In this document: positions 9,055-18,354 of the stretch, in pieces
Layout: every line of letters starts with the position of its first letter
How positions within the stretch are numbered: position 1 is the stretch's first letter
Source of the DNA: Hanstruepera ponticola
GTDB lineage: Bacteria; Bacteroidota; Bacteroidia; Flavobacteriales; Flavobacteriaceae
Assembly (NCBI RefSeq): GCF_012931685.1
Contig: NZ_JABANC010000002.1
Coordinates: 124,001-188,000, forward strand
Reading direction: 5' to 3'
Length of the DNA: 64,000 nt
Program-made: the position numbers and the translations under genes
The notes under the pieces: model-generated
Databases searched by the model: none
Seen by the model: the letters and a program-made list of their open reading frames with translations, nothing else
What the model was told of the DNA's origin: nothing

Positions 9055-9621
9055 TTGGAAATACCAGAACTTTACTTTCCTCGAGATACTGATTGGTATG
9101 ATTGGCTCTTACAGAATCATGAAAAATATGATGCGGTTTATCTTATATTTTACAAACTTGAGGCTAAAGTACCAACCATGCGCTGGGAAGAAGCCGTAAA
9201 AGTAGCATTGTGTTTTGGCTGGATAGATTCTACTGTAAAAAGTTTAGGTAATGGAAAACGAAAACAATACTTCTCACCCAGAAATCCAAAAAGTAATTGG
9301 AGCGCTCTAAATAAAAAGTACATAGTTGAACTTGAGCAGCAAGGCTTAATTCAAGAGCCTGGTTACAAAACGATTCAACATGCTAAAAAAACAGGAACCT
9401 GGACAGCCATGGATAACGTTGAAAAAGGCATAATTCCTAGCGATCTACAAAAAGCATTTGACAAAAACCCCAGTGCTTTTGAAAATTTCAAAAATTTCGC
9501 ACCTTCATACAGAAAAGGGTATTTATCATGGATTCATCAAGCTAAACGTTCTGAAACTCGAAAGAAACGTATCAATGAAACCATATCTTGCTGTGTTAAA
9601 AACCAGAAATCCAGAAATTAA
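9055..9621 (+). CDS. YdeI/OmdA-family protein
   Basis: This soluble protein of 188 residues has the family core: the N-terminal LYFPRDTDWYDWLLQNH segment, EEAVKVALCFGWIDSTVKSL, and RNPKSNWSALNKKYIVEL. These proteins are annotated as bacteriocin-protection or OmpD-associated, but their biochemical role is not established. No ATG fits; translation apparently begins at TTG 9055, two bases after the M1 peptidase stop, so it is probably translated from the same message. The C-terminus is rich in Lys and Arg. Confidence 0.8.
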   Translation: MEIPELYFPRDTDWYDWLLQNHEKYDAVYLIFYKLEAKVPTMRWEEAVKVALCFGWIDSTVKSLGNGKRKQYFSPRNPKSNWSALNKKYIVELEQQGLIQEPGYKTIQHAKKTGTWTAMDNVEKGIIPSDLQKAFDKNPSAFENFKNFAPSYRKGYLSWIHQAKRSETRKKRINETISCCVKNQKSRN

Positions 9622-9665
9622 ACGTTTCTTTTTCTTTATTTTTATTTCCTAACAAACCAAAACTT

Positions 9666-12600
9666 ATGAAAAAAATAGTGTCTCTTGTCATGTTTTTCTG
9701 CATGACGCTTTTGTTTGCACAACAAGAGTTCTCTCTCGATTTAGTAAAAAATATGAAACCGCGTAACATTGGACCAGGTGGCATGTCTGGGCGTGTTACC
9801 GCTATTGATGTGGTTCATAATAATCCAGATGTTATGTATGTTGGTACAGCTTCAGGTGGGTTATGGAAATCAACCTCTGGAGGGATAAAATGGGAGCCTA
9901 TTTTTGATAACGAAGTTACTGCGTCCATTGGTTCGGTTGCTATTCAACAATCTAATCCAAGCGTTATCTGGGTGGGAACTGGCGAAGGTAATCCCAGAAA
10001 TAGTTTAAATGGTGGTTATGGTATTTACAAATCTCTAGATGGTGGTAAGAACTGGCAACTCATGGGATTAGAAAAAACACGTCATATTCATCGCGTAATT
10101 ATAGACCCTACAAATCCAAACGTCGTATATGCTGGAGCAATAGGTTCGCCTTGGGGAGAACATCCTGAACGTGGTGTATATAAAACAACAGATGGCGGTA
10201 AAACATGGAAGCAAATTCTATTTGCCAACAATAAAACTGGAGCTGCCGATTTAATAATGGACCCAACCAATCCCAACAAGTTAATTGCAGCCATGTGGGA
10301 ACACAAACGTGATCCTTGGTTTTTTAATTCTGGAGGAGTAGGTTCGGGTTTGCACATTACGCATGATGGTGGAGAAACTTGGAAAAAAGTAACGTCTGAA
10401 GATGGTTTTCCCGAAGGTAATTTGGGAAGAATTGGTGTAGCAATAGCAGCCAATAAACCAAATATCATTTATGCATTAGTAGAAGCTAAAAAAAACGCCT
10501 TATATAAAAGTGAAGATGGTGGGTTTAAATGGAAAAAAGTAAACGACAAAAATGATATTGGAAACCGACCATTTTACTATTCTGAAATATATGCTGATCC
10601 ACAGAATGAAAATCGCGTGTATTCGGTATTTACCTATGTAAATGTAAGTGAAGATGGCGGTAAGAATTTTAGTCAATTAATGCCTGCTTATGGTGTTGAT
10701 AATGGTGTTCATCCAGACCATCATGCCTGGTGGATTCACCCAAACGATGGTAGTTTTATGATTGACGGTAACGATGGAGGCATGAACATAACTCATGACG
10801 GTGGAAAAACTTGGCGCTTTATTGGTAATCTACCAGTTGCGCAATTTTATCATATCAATGTTGATAATGAGTTCCCTTACAATGTTTATGGTGGTATGCA
10901 AGATAATGGTTCTTGGCGCGGACCAGCATATGTTTGGCGTTCTCAAGGTATCAGAAATTCATACTGGCAAGAAATTAGTTTTGGCGACGGATTTGACGTA
11001 ATACCAGATAAAGACGATTCTAGATATGGTTGGACAATGAGTCAGCAAGGCTATGTTATGCGTTATGACTGGGAAACAGGCAATAATTATATGGTCCGCC
11101 CTACGCCTCCAGACGAGGATACCATGCTGCGTTTCAATTGGAATTCAGCGATAAATATTGACCCATTTGATAATAGTACCGTTTATTTTGGAAGTCAATT
11201 TGTTCACAAATCAACCGATAAAGGAGAAACATGGGATATTATTTCAGACGATTTAACAACCAATGACCCTGAAAAGCAAAAGCAATCTGAAAGTGGTGGA
11301 CTAACCATGGATGCTACAGGAGCAGAAAACCATTGTACAATTTTAGTAATAGAACCGTCGCCTGTTGAGAAAGATATGCTTTGGGTTGGCACAGATGATG
11401 GTCGTGTTCATGTCACACAAAATAGTGGAGAATCGTGGACAGATGTTTCAAAAAATATTAAAGGATTGCCTGCAGGAAGTTGGATAGCTCAAATTAAAGC
11501 GAGTAATAAAAATAAAGGTGAAGCCTTACTTATTGCCAACGATTATAGACGTTTCAATTATACACCTTATGCATATCGAACAAAAGACTATGGTAAAACA
11601 TGGTCAAGAATAGTGGATGAAAATGATGTTGAAAGCTACACACTGTCTATTATTGAGGATATTGAAGAACCCAATTTACTCTTTTTAGGTACAGATGATG
11701 GCTTATATATTTCTCTGGATGCTGGTAATAAATGGACAAAGTGGACAGAAAGTTTTCCAACAGTTTCTGTAAAAGATTTGGTTATCCAGCCTAGAGAACA
11801 CGATTTAGTAATTGGAACCTTTGGTCGTGCAGCTTGGGTATTAGATGATATTAGACCATTACGCGCTATGGCTAAAGATAAGTCGGTTGTAAATTCAAAG
11901 TTAGAATTGTTTGAGCCACCAACAGCTTATCAAGCCGCCTATCAGCAACCAACTGGTAGTCGTTTTGGAGCAGATGCCATGTTCCATGGTGACAATAGAG
12001 GCTATGGCGCTACCCTCTCCTATTTTATCAAAGTTGATGAAAAGAAAAAAGATGAGGACAAAGATGACAATGAAAACGATGAAGATTTGGATGAAGAGGA
12101 TAATACTGACGAGGATGCTGAATCAGAAGAAAAAACAGACAAAAACGTCATAAAATGGGATTCCATTACTATGCAATTCTATGATGGTGACAGACTCATT
12201 AGAACGCTTAAACGAAAAGTGCCTAAAGAAACAGGTGTTCATAAATGGACTTGGTATATGGATGAAGCTGGAGTTTCAAGACCCTCACGTAGTATCAGAG
12301 AATCTAAAAGCGAGCCAAGTGGTGTTAGCGTAAAACCTGGACGCTATAAAGTAATAATGACATATGGTGATCAAACCTCTGAAGAATTTATTACAGTTAA
12401 ATCAGATCCAAGAATAGCGATTTCTCAAAAAAATATTGACGACGTTTATAATGCAGAAAAGCAATTAGAAGTTATGCAACAGGAAATAGCTTATGCTGTA
12501 AAACAATTAGTTGAAAGCAAAAATATTGCGAAAAAGTATCAATCAGATTTAAAAAAGCTTGACGACGAAAAATATGAGGATAACATAAAAGCATCTAAAG

Positions 12601-12911
12601 AAATCATAGAAAAGATAGATGAATTAATAGCCGTATATTTAGGAAAAGAAGACAAAAGACAAGGCATTACTAGAAGTAAAGAAATGACTGTTAATAATAG
12701 ATTAGGAGCTGCACGTAGTTATGTGGGTTCAAGTCAAAACGGATTAACACGTACAGAAACGCAACTGATAGAGTTTGCAAAAAATGCTATTAACGATGCC
12801 TTTGAAAAAACTAATGAATTCTTCAATAAAGATTGGAAAACCTATCAATCCAATATGGAAGCATTAAATATTAATCCGTTTAAAGAAATAAAGACCTTTA
12901 AAATCAATTAA
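9666..12911 (+). CDS. Large secreted beta-propeller (VPS10/sortilin-like, BNR/Asp-box) protein
   Basis: This protein of 1081 residues begins with a signal peptide ending at LLFAQQ. Residues 30-750 contain repeated Asp-box/BNR motifs of the form S-x-D-G-G-x-x-W (SLDGGKNWQ, TTDGGKTWK, SEDGGFKWK, THDGGKTWR, SLDAGNKWT), typical of multi-bladed propellers such as the VPS10/sortilin and xyloglucanase superfamily. A very acidic linker (about 790-830, Asp/Glu/Lys only) separates them from a beta domain and a helical C-terminus rich in Lys and Glu. It is often annotated as a glycosyl hydrolase, but no catalytic residues can be assigned. It lies between two peptidase genes. Confidence 0.78.
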   Translation: MKKIVSLVMFFCMTLLFAQQEFSLDLVKNMKPRNIGPGGMSGRVTAIDVVHNNPDVMYVGTASGGLWKSTSGGIKWEPIFDNEVTASIGSVAIQQSNPSVIWVGTGEGNPRNSLNGGYGIYKSLDGGKNWQLMGLEKTRHIHRVIIDPTNPNVVYAGAIGSPWGEHPERGVYKTTDGGKTWKQILFANNKTGAADLIMDPTNPNKLIAAMWEHKRDPWFFNSGGVGSGLHITHDGGETWKKVTSEDGFPEGNLGRIGVAIAANKPNIIYALVEAKKNALYKSEDGGFKWKKVNDKNDIGNRPFYYSEIYADPQNENRVYSVFTYVNVSEDGGKNFSQLMPAYGVDNGVHPDHHAWWIHPNDGSFMIDGNDGGMNITHDGGKTWRFIGNLPVAQFYHINVDNEFPYNVYGGMQDNGSWRGPAYVWRSQGIRNSYWQEISFGDGFDVIPDKDDSRYGWTMSQQGYVMRYDWETGNNYMVRPTPPDEDTMLRFNWNSAINIDPFDNSTVYFGSQFVHKSTDKGETWDIISDDLTTNDPEKQKQSESGGLTMDATGAENHCTILVIEPSPVEKDMLWVGTDDGRVHVTQNSGESWTDVSKNIKGLPAGSWIAQIKASNKNKGEALLIANDYRRFNYTPYAYRTKDYGKTWSRIVDENDVESYTLSIIEDIEEPNLLFLGTDDGLYISLDAGNKWTKWTESFPTVSVKDLVIQPREHDLVIGTFGRAAWVLDDIRPLRAMAKDKSVVNSKLELFEPPTAYQAAYQQPTGSRFGADAMFHGDNRGYGATLSYFIKVDEKKKDEDKDDNENDEDLDEEDNTDEDAESEEKTDKNVIKWDSITMQFYDGDRLIRTLKRKVPKETGVHKWTWYMDEAGVSRPSRSIRESKSEPSGVSVKPGRYKVIMTYGDQTSEEFITVKSDPRIAISQKNIDDVYNAEKQLEVMQQEIAYAVKQLVESKNIAKKYQSDLKKLDDEKYEDNIKASKEIIEKIDELIAVYLGKEDKRQGITRSKEMTVNNRLGAARSYVGSSQNGLTRTETQLIEFAKNAINDAFEKTNEFFNKDWKTYQSNMEALNINPFKEIKTFKIN

Positions 12912-12943
12912 AATAAACCTGCAAAACTTAAAATTTTTAAACA

Positions 12944-14887
12944 ATGAAAAAACTTTTAGTACTTTGCTTAATTGGCGCTTTCTTATCCTGCAAGGAAGAT
13001 AAACAAGAACCAGTTGCAGAAAAAACACCTGACATTCAACAATATACCATAGAACAGTTTATGGATAATGAATCTGTGGGTAATGGTAGTTTTGCACCTG
13101 ATAATTCAAAGTTACTGGTGCACAGTAACAAATCTGGTATTTTTAACTTATATGAAGTACCAACCAAAGGAGGTGAATTTAAACCACTAACTCAATCAGA
13201 TAGTTCATCTATTTTTGCTATTTCATACTTTCCTAATGATGAACGTATTTTATTTTCGTCTGATGGTAATGGTGACGAGTTGGACCATATTTATTTAAGA
13301 GAACCTAATGGAAATATTACAGATTTAACACCATTTAAAGGTGCCAAATCAAATTTTTATGGCTGGTCTGACGACAAATCAACATTTTATTATGGTTCAA
13401 ACAAAAGAGATCCACGGTATTTTGATGTATATGAAATGGACATAACAGATTTTTCATCTAAACTATTTTATCAAAATAATGATGGCCTAGATTTAAATGG
13501 TATTTCTCGAAATGAAAAATACATTACCTTGTCAAAATCCTTGAATACAAACGACAGTGATATTTTTTTAGTTAATCGAGATACAAATGAAAAAACTAAA
13601 ATTAACAGCACTTTAAGTGGTAACTCTTTTGAAGATTTTTCTGTGGATAATAAAACAGTGTATTACACTACAGATGATGGCGCTGAATTTGCCTATTTAA
13701 TGGCTTATAATATTGAAACAGGTGAGAAATCTAAAGTATTAGAAAAAAAATGGGATATTTTAGGTGCTAGCTTCACTGATAACGGTAATTACATGACCAT
13801 ATTTGTAAATGAAGATGGCAAAAATGCCATTGAAGTTCTTGATGCTGCAACTATGCAACCAATTGATTTACCAAACTTTGGCGATAAAAGCATAACCAGT
13901 GTTAGTTTTTCTGATGATGAAAACTGGATGCGCATGTATGTAGGCGGATCTAATACGCCTTCGGACTTATATACATACAATATGAAAACTAAAGAGCAAT
14001 ACAAACTCTCTAATGTATTAAATGATGAAATTAACGCAGATGATTTGGTATCTGCAAAAGTTGTGCGATATAAATCGTTTGATGGTGTGGAAATTCCTGC
14101 AATCTATTATTTACCAAAACAGGCTTCTGAAAACAACAAAGTACCAGCCATGGTTTGGGTACATGGTGGTCCTGGTGGTCAAACTAGACAAAATTTTAGT
14201 TCTTTGATACAATACATGGTTAACCATGGTTATGCTGTTTTAGCTGTCAATAATCGTGGTAGTAGCGGTTATGGCAAAACCTTTTATAAAATGGATGATT
14301 TGAACCATGGTGAAAAGGATTTACAAGATTGTGTAGAAGGTAAAAACTGGTTGGCCAAACAACCTGAAATTAATGGTGATAAAATTGGTATTATTGGCGG
14401 CTCTTATGGTGGTTATATGACTATGGCTGCATTGACTTATACACCTGAAGAGTTTGATGTAGGTGTCAATATTTTTGGAGTAACAAACTGGTTGCGCACT
14501 TTAAAAAGTATTCCACCTTACTGGGAATCGTTTAGAGAATCACTATATCTAGAATTAGGTGATCCTTATTCAGCTGACTCTGTTAGGTTAAAGAAAATTT
14601 CCCCTTTATTTCATACTGATAAAGTCAAAAAACCATTAATTGTATTACAAGGTGCACAAGATCCAAGAGTTTTACAAGTAGAATCTGATGAAATAGTCGC
14701 TGGAGTAAAAGCAAATGGCGTTCCTGTAGAATATGTTTTATTTGAAGATGAAGGTCATGGATTCGTTAAAAAAGAAAATCAAATTGAAGCTTATAGTAGT
14801 ATTCTGAAATTTTTAGATACGTATTTAAAAGAAGTTGACAAGCTTGTCGATGGTGAAATTCCAAATACAGAAATTGAAGCTAAATAA
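12944..14887 (+). CDS. S9-family peptidase lipoprotein (DPP/acyl-peptidase type)
   Basis: MKKLLVLCLIGAFLSC ends in a lipobox, so the protein of 647 residues is probably lipid-anchored. The N-terminal half is a seven-bladed-like propeller (residues 40-370). The C-terminal alpha/beta hydrolase has the catalytic triad: S487 in GGSYGGYMT, D573 in QGAQDPRVL and H605 in DEGHGF. The oxyanion loop HGGPGG lies before them. This S9C-like layout predicts an exopeptidase or acylaminoacyl-peptidase acting on short peptides in the periplasm. It starts 32 bases after the propeller gene and may share its transcript. Confidence 0.9.
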   Translation: MKKLLVLCLIGAFLSCKEDKQEPVAEKTPDIQQYTIEQFMDNESVGNGSFAPDNSKLLVHSNKSGIFNLYEVPTKGGEFKPLTQSDSSSIFAISYFPNDERILFSSDGNGDELDHIYLREPNGNITDLTPFKGAKSNFYGWSDDKSTFYYGSNKRDPRYFDVYEMDITDFSSKLFYQNNDGLDLNGISRNEKYITLSKSLNTNDSDIFLVNRDTNEKTKINSTLSGNSFEDFSVDNKTVYYTTDDGAEFAYLMAYNIETGEKSKVLEKKWDILGASFTDNGNYMTIFVNEDGKNAIEVLDAATMQPIDLPNFGDKSITSVSFSDDENWMRMYVGGSNTPSDLYTYNMKTKEQYKLSNVLNDEINADDLVSAKVVRYKSFDGVEIPAIYYLPKQASENNKVPAMVWVHGGPGGQTRQNFSSLIQYMVNHGYAVLAVNNRGSSGYGKTFYKMDDLNHGEKDLQDCVEGKNWLAKQPEINGDKIGIIGGSYGGYMTMAALTYTPEEFDVGVNIFGVTNWLRTLKSIPPYWESFRESLYLELGDPYSADSVRLKKISPLFHTDKVKKPLIVLQGAQDPRVLQVESDEIVAGVKANGVPVEYVLFEDEGHGFVKKENQIEAYSSILKFLDTYLKEVDKLVDGEIPNTEIEAK

Positions 14888-14897
14888 TAGATAAGTT

Positions 14898-14928
14898 AAA
14901 ACGCTTCCAGATTTGGGAGCGTTTTTTT
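14898..14928. terminator. Shared terminator of convergent S9 peptidase and FNR-like genes
   Basis: ACGCTTCC at 14901-14908 pairs with GGGAGCGT (one G-U pair); a run of seven T follows on the plus strand and four T (from the AAAA before the stem) on the minus strand. It lies in the 39 bases between the two stop codons and overlaps the last base of the minus-strand gene. Confidence 0.8.
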
Positions 14929-15610
14929 ATTCTATACGTTTAAGACCATTAACATCTTCAATTTTAATCTGCTTACCAGAAGTAGTTATCAAACCTTCTT
15001 TTTTTAGTTGAGACAATATTCTGATTGCAGATTCTGTAGCAGTTCCAACAATATTAGCATAATCCTCTCTAGACAAAACAACGCTCAAATACCCGTCATC
15101 ATTATTCCCAAAATGTTCGTATATGTATAATAAGGATTCTGCTAATCGTTGTTTTACAGACTTTTGTGCCATATTAACAATCACATTGTCACTTTCCTTT
15201 AAGTCATGTGCCATCTGCTGCAAAACATCCATTGAGAAGTTCGAATTATTTTGGAGATCAGACATAATTTCACTTTTGGGAATAAAACAGACTTCCATAT
15301 CATTTAATGCCACAGCACTCAAATTGGCTGATTCGTCACCAATCAACGAACGTTGACCCAGCAAATCGCCTTTCACAACAAGCTTGACAATTTGATCCTT
15401 TCCGTTGGCACTTAATTTCGAAAGTTTACAAATACCATCTTTAACACAGAATACACCATTAAGCATATCGCCTTCTTCAAAGATGACTTCACCTTTTTTT
15501 ATGACTTTAGATGTTTTACATCCAGAGATGCGCAATAATTCATCCTTTGTTAATGCCTTTAAAGAGTTAAATTGCTTAATAATACATTGTTCACATTTAC
15601 TCATACCCAT
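14927..15610 (-). CDS. Crp/FNR-family regulator, FNR-like with cysteine cluster
   Basis: The protein of 227 residues has a cyclic-nucleotide-like beta-roll (30-120), a dimer helix (about 125-150) and a winged helix-turn-helix (170-215) whose recognition helix TATESAIRILSQL keeps the E-x-x-x-R spacing of Crp/FNR proteins. It has cysteines at C6 and C9 (CEQC), C31 and C108. C6/C9 and C108 (EVCFIPKSE) align with C20/C23 and C122 of E. coli FNR (CQDC, VCEIPFE), while the third ligand is shifted. I infer an oxygen-sensing iron-sulfur regulator. It is divergent from ccoI, and FNR-like boxes occur at ccoI, ccoS, nos, copper-uptake and hemN promoters. Confidence 0.88.
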   Translation of the reverse strand: MGMSKCEQCIIKQFNSLKALTKDELLRISGCKTSKVIKKGEVIFEEGDMLNGVFCVKDGICKLSKLSANGKDQIVKLVVKGDLLGQRSLIGDESANLSAVALNDMEVCFIPKSEIMSDLQNNSNFSMDVLQQMAHDLKESDNVIVNMAQKSVKQRLAESLLYIYEHFGNNDDGYLSVVLSREDYANIVGTATESAIRILSQLKKEGLITTSGKQIKIEDVNGLKRIE

Positions 15611-15640
15611 ATTAAATGTTTTGTAAATTTAGGCAAAACA

Positions 15641-15683
15641 TGACAAAAATCATATATTGTTGACACATGTTTTGTGACTTTTG
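15641..15683 (+). promoter_or_regulatory. FNR-type promoter of ccoI
   Basis: TGACAAAAATCA at 15641-15652 (within ACATGAC-N4-ATCATA) matches TGAY-N4-RTCA. Exactly 23 bases downstream lies GACTTTTG (15676-15683), seven of eight positions of the -7 consensus TAnnTTTG. The ccoI ATG is 25 bases further. The same box and spacing recur at four other promoters in this window. The box also lies 30 bases upstream of the divergent FNR-like gene and could feed back on it. Confidence 0.78.
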
Positions 15684-15708
15684 TAATAGGTAAATTGAGC
15701 AAATTATT

Positions 15709-18078
15709 ATGAGCAAGGCTTCTTGTTTCCATTGTGGTGATATATGTATTTCAGAACTAATAACTTACAACGATAAATCTTTTTGTTGCAATGGTTGTAA
15801 AACAGTTTTTGAAATATTTCAAGAAAACGATTTAACTTGCTATTACGATTTACAAAATGCTCCAGGGGCTGTTCCAAAGGAAATAGCGGGAAAATATGAT
15901 TTTCTTTCTCAAGAAAATATAATTGAAAAACTTACTGAATTCAATGATGGTAACATTCAAATTGTTACGTTATATATTCCACATATCCATTGTAGTTCTT
16001 GTATTTGGATTTTGGAAAACCTAACCAAACTAAATCCCAATATTAGTTCATCTCAAGTGAATTTTGGTAAAAAAAATGTACGTGTAACTTACAATTCAAA
16101 ACAAGCATCACTCAAAGAAGTTGTTTTATTATTGAGTTCCATTGGCTATGAGCCTTATATATCACTAGACGATTTTAAAACAGGTAATCAGCATATAAAC
16201 AGAACCTTAATTTACAAATTGGGTATAGCCGGTTTTGCCTTTGGTAATGTTATGTTTCTATCGTTTCCAGAATATTTTGAAGTAGGTGAGTTTTGGCTGG
16301 AAAAATATAAGCATCTATTTCGCTGGCTCATGTTTTTCTTTTCATTACCAGTAGTATTTTATGCTGGACAAGATTATTTCATTTCAGCTTACAAAGGCTT
16401 ACGTTCCAAATTATTAAACATTGACGTACCAATAGCTCTCGGCTTAGCTGTGCTTTTTATACGAAGTACAGTTGAAATAATCTTTGATCTAGGCTCTGGC
16501 TTTTTTGACAGCTTAACTGGATTAGTCTTCTTTTTATTACTAGGAAAGTTTTTTCAACAAAAAACATATTCTTTTTTATCATTTGAAAGGGATTACAAAT
16601 CCTACTTTCCTATTGCTGTGACCAAAATTTTTGAAGGAAAAGAAACACCTATTCAAGTTTATGACATTAAAAAAGGTGACAGATTACTTATAAGAAATGA
16701 GGAACTTATTCCTGTTGATGGTATTTTAATAAATGGTAAAGCACGCATTGATTACAGTTTTGTGACTGGAGAGTCTGAAACGGTTTCAAAACAATCTGGC
16801 GACAAACTTTTTGCTGGTGGCAAACAAACATCTGGAGTTATTGAAATGGAAGCCTTAAAATCTGTTGAGCAAAGTTACCTTACGCAATTATGGAGTAACG
16901 ATGTTTTCAGTAAAAATAAGGATGATGGGTTTACTACTTTAACAAATGCTATTAGTAAACGATTTACTATTGCTGTTTTAAGTATTGCCATTTTAGCCAC
17001 AAGCTATTGGTTGGTTGTAGATTCGTCAAAAGCTATGAATGTATTTACCGCTGTATTAATTATTGCTTGTCCCTGTGCCATTGCACTTTCAGCACCTTTC
17101 ACTTACGGAAATTTACTGCGTATTTTCGGGAAATTAAAGTTCTATGTTAAAAATGCTTCAATTATGGAGCAATTAGCCAGTATAAATACGGTTATTTTTG
17201 ATAAGACTGGAACAATTACCTCCAATCAAAAAAGTACAGCTAGCTATGAGGGGAAAGCACTTACTGGTTCTGAAGAAACACTTCTGAAGAACACACTACG
17301 TGGCTCAAACCATCCCTTAAGTAGAACACTTTATGATATTCTAGATGAACAAGATATCATTTCCTTAAATCACTTTGAAGAGCATTTAGGTCAGGGTATT
17401 GAAGCGTCTTATGAGCAAAACTCCATTAAAATAGGTTCGGCCAGTTTTGTTGGAGCAAATGAAACAGCTTTGCTTAATACTGCAGTTCATATAAGTGCAA
17501 ATAGTCAATACAAAGGAAAATTCACGTTTTACAATAGTTATAGAAAAGGTATTTCAAAACTATTTAACAAACTGAAAAAAAACTATGACTTGGTGATTCT
17601 TTCAGGAGATAATGAAGGAGAACTGGAAAACTTAAAAAAACTTTTGCCTTCCAAAACAAAATTGATATTTAATCAAAAACCTGATGATAAATTAGAATAC
17701 ATTAAATATCATCAATCTGAAGGTGCTAAAGTGCTTATGGTTGGTGATGGCTTAAACGATGCTGGAGCATTAGCCCAAAGTAATGTAGGAATTGCTATTT
17801 CTGAAAATGTCAATGTATTTTCACCAGCTTGTGATGCTATTTTAGATGCTTCAAAAATCAATCAATTAGTTAAGTTTTTAAAAGCTTCTAAAAATGCTAT
17901 AAAAATCATCAAATGGAGTTTTGTGTTGTCTTTTATTTACAACATTGTCGGACTCTATTTTGCAGTTACAGGTCAGCTAGCTCCAGTTGTAGCAGCTATT
18001 TTAATGCCTTTAAGTTCTATAAGTATTGTGGTGTTTACAACTATTGCAACTAATATAATAGGAAGAAAACTAGAATAA
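15709..18078 (+). CDS. ccoI: Copper-translocating P-type ATPase for cbb3 oxidase assembly (CcoI/FixI)
   Basis: This P1B-type ATPase of 789 residues has an N-terminal cysteine-rich domain (CFHCGDIC, CCNGCK), a ferredoxin-like metal-binding domain with HCSSC near residue 100, membrane helices, the ion-binding C454-P-C456 motif, the phosphorylated D498 in DKTGT, the HP motif (NHPLSRT) and GDGLNDAGAL. CcoI proteins export copper needed for maturation of the CuB centre of cbb3 oxidase. It has its own FNR-type promoter and precedes the ccoS-ccoNO operon by 82 bases, in which a second FNR-type promoter lies. Confidence 0.94.
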   Translation: MSKASCFHCGDICISELITYNDKSFCCNGCKTVFEIFQENDLTCYYDLQNAPGAVPKEIAGKYDFLSQENIIEKLTEFNDGNIQIVTLYIPHIHCSSCIWILENLTKLNPNISSSQVNFGKKNVRVTYNSKQASLKEVVLLLSSIGYEPYISLDDFKTGNQHINRTLIYKLGIAGFAFGNVMFLSFPEYFEVGEFWLEKYKHLFRWLMFFFSLPVVFYAGQDYFISAYKGLRSKLLNIDVPIALGLAVLFIRSTVEIIFDLGSGFFDSLTGLVFFLLLGKFFQQKTYSFLSFERDYKSYFPIAVTKIFEGKETPIQVYDIKKGDRLLIRNEELIPVDGILINGKARIDYSFVTGESETVSKQSGDKLFAGGKQTSGVIEMEALKSVEQSYLTQLWSNDVFSKNKDDGFTTLTNAISKRFTIAVLSIAILATSYWLVVDSSKAMNVFTAVLIIACPCAIALSAPFTYGNLLRIFGKLKFYVKNASIMEQLASINTVIFDKTGTITSNQKSTASYEGKALTGSEETLLKNTLRGSNHPLSRTLYDILDEQDIISLNHFEEHLGQGIEASYEQNSIKIGSASFVGANETALLNTAVHISANSQYKGKFTFYNSYRKGISKLFNKLKKNYDLVILSGDNEGELENLKKLLPSKTKLIFNQKPDDKLEYIKYHQSEGAKVLMVGDGLNDAGALAQSNVGIAISENVNVFSPACDAILDASKINQLVKFLKASKNAIKIIKWSFVLSFIYNIVGLYFAVTGQLAPVVAAILMPLSSISIVVFTTIATNIIGRKLE

Positions 18079-18097
18079 TTACAAATAATATGAAACA

Positions 18098-18140
18098 TGA
18101 CTTATATCATATTTTTAAGTATCTTTTAATAATATTTTTG
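18098..18140 (+). promoter_or_regulatory. FNR-type promoter of the ccoS-ccoNO-ccoQP operon
   Basis: TGACTTATATCA at 18098-18109, preceded by AAACA, matches TGAY-N4-RTCA. After 23 bases comes TATTTTTG (18133-18140), a perfect TAnnTTTG -7 element, and 20 bases later the ccoS ATG. The spacing places the box about 42 bases before the expected transcription start, as in class II FNR activation. The oxidase genes can therefore be induced apart from ccoI. Confidence 0.85.
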
Positions 18141-18160
18141 ACAAATAACTTCAAATAGGT

Positions 18161-18349
18161 ATGGGTGTTATATATATTTTATTGAGTATTAGCATAGTAG
18201 TTGCTATAATTTTCTTTATCGCTTTCATTTATGCTGTCAAAAATGGGCAGTATGATGATAGTTATACACCTTCAGTACGTATGCTTTTTGAAGATGAAAT
18301 TATAAAAGATCAAAAAAATCCAACTGTTAAAACCAAAAAGACTAATTAA
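18161..18349 (+). CDS. ccoS: cbb3 oxidase maturation protein CcoS
   Basis: This 62-residue protein has one N-terminal membrane helix (about 3-26) followed by NGQYDDSYTPSVRMLFED, the conserved D/E-rich CcoS tail. CcoS is needed for insertion of cofactors into cbb3 oxidase. It lies between ccoI and ccoNO, five bases before the latter, as expected. Confidence 0.88.
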   Translation: MGVIYILLSISIVVAIIFFIAFIYAVKNGQYDDSYTPSVRMLFEDEIIKDQKNPTVKTKKTN

Positions 18350-18354
18350 TTATT

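Noticed and set aside
10088-10468. Antisense gene of 126 codons inside the propeller gene
   Set aside because: It mirrors the repetitive Asp-box coding sequence and shows no domain or start context.
15660-15680. A second regulator box (TGACACATGTTTTGTGA) in front of ccoI
   Set aside because: Symmetry is imperfect, the half-sites are too far apart for the box type seen elsewhere, and it overlaps the -7 element region; probably by chance.
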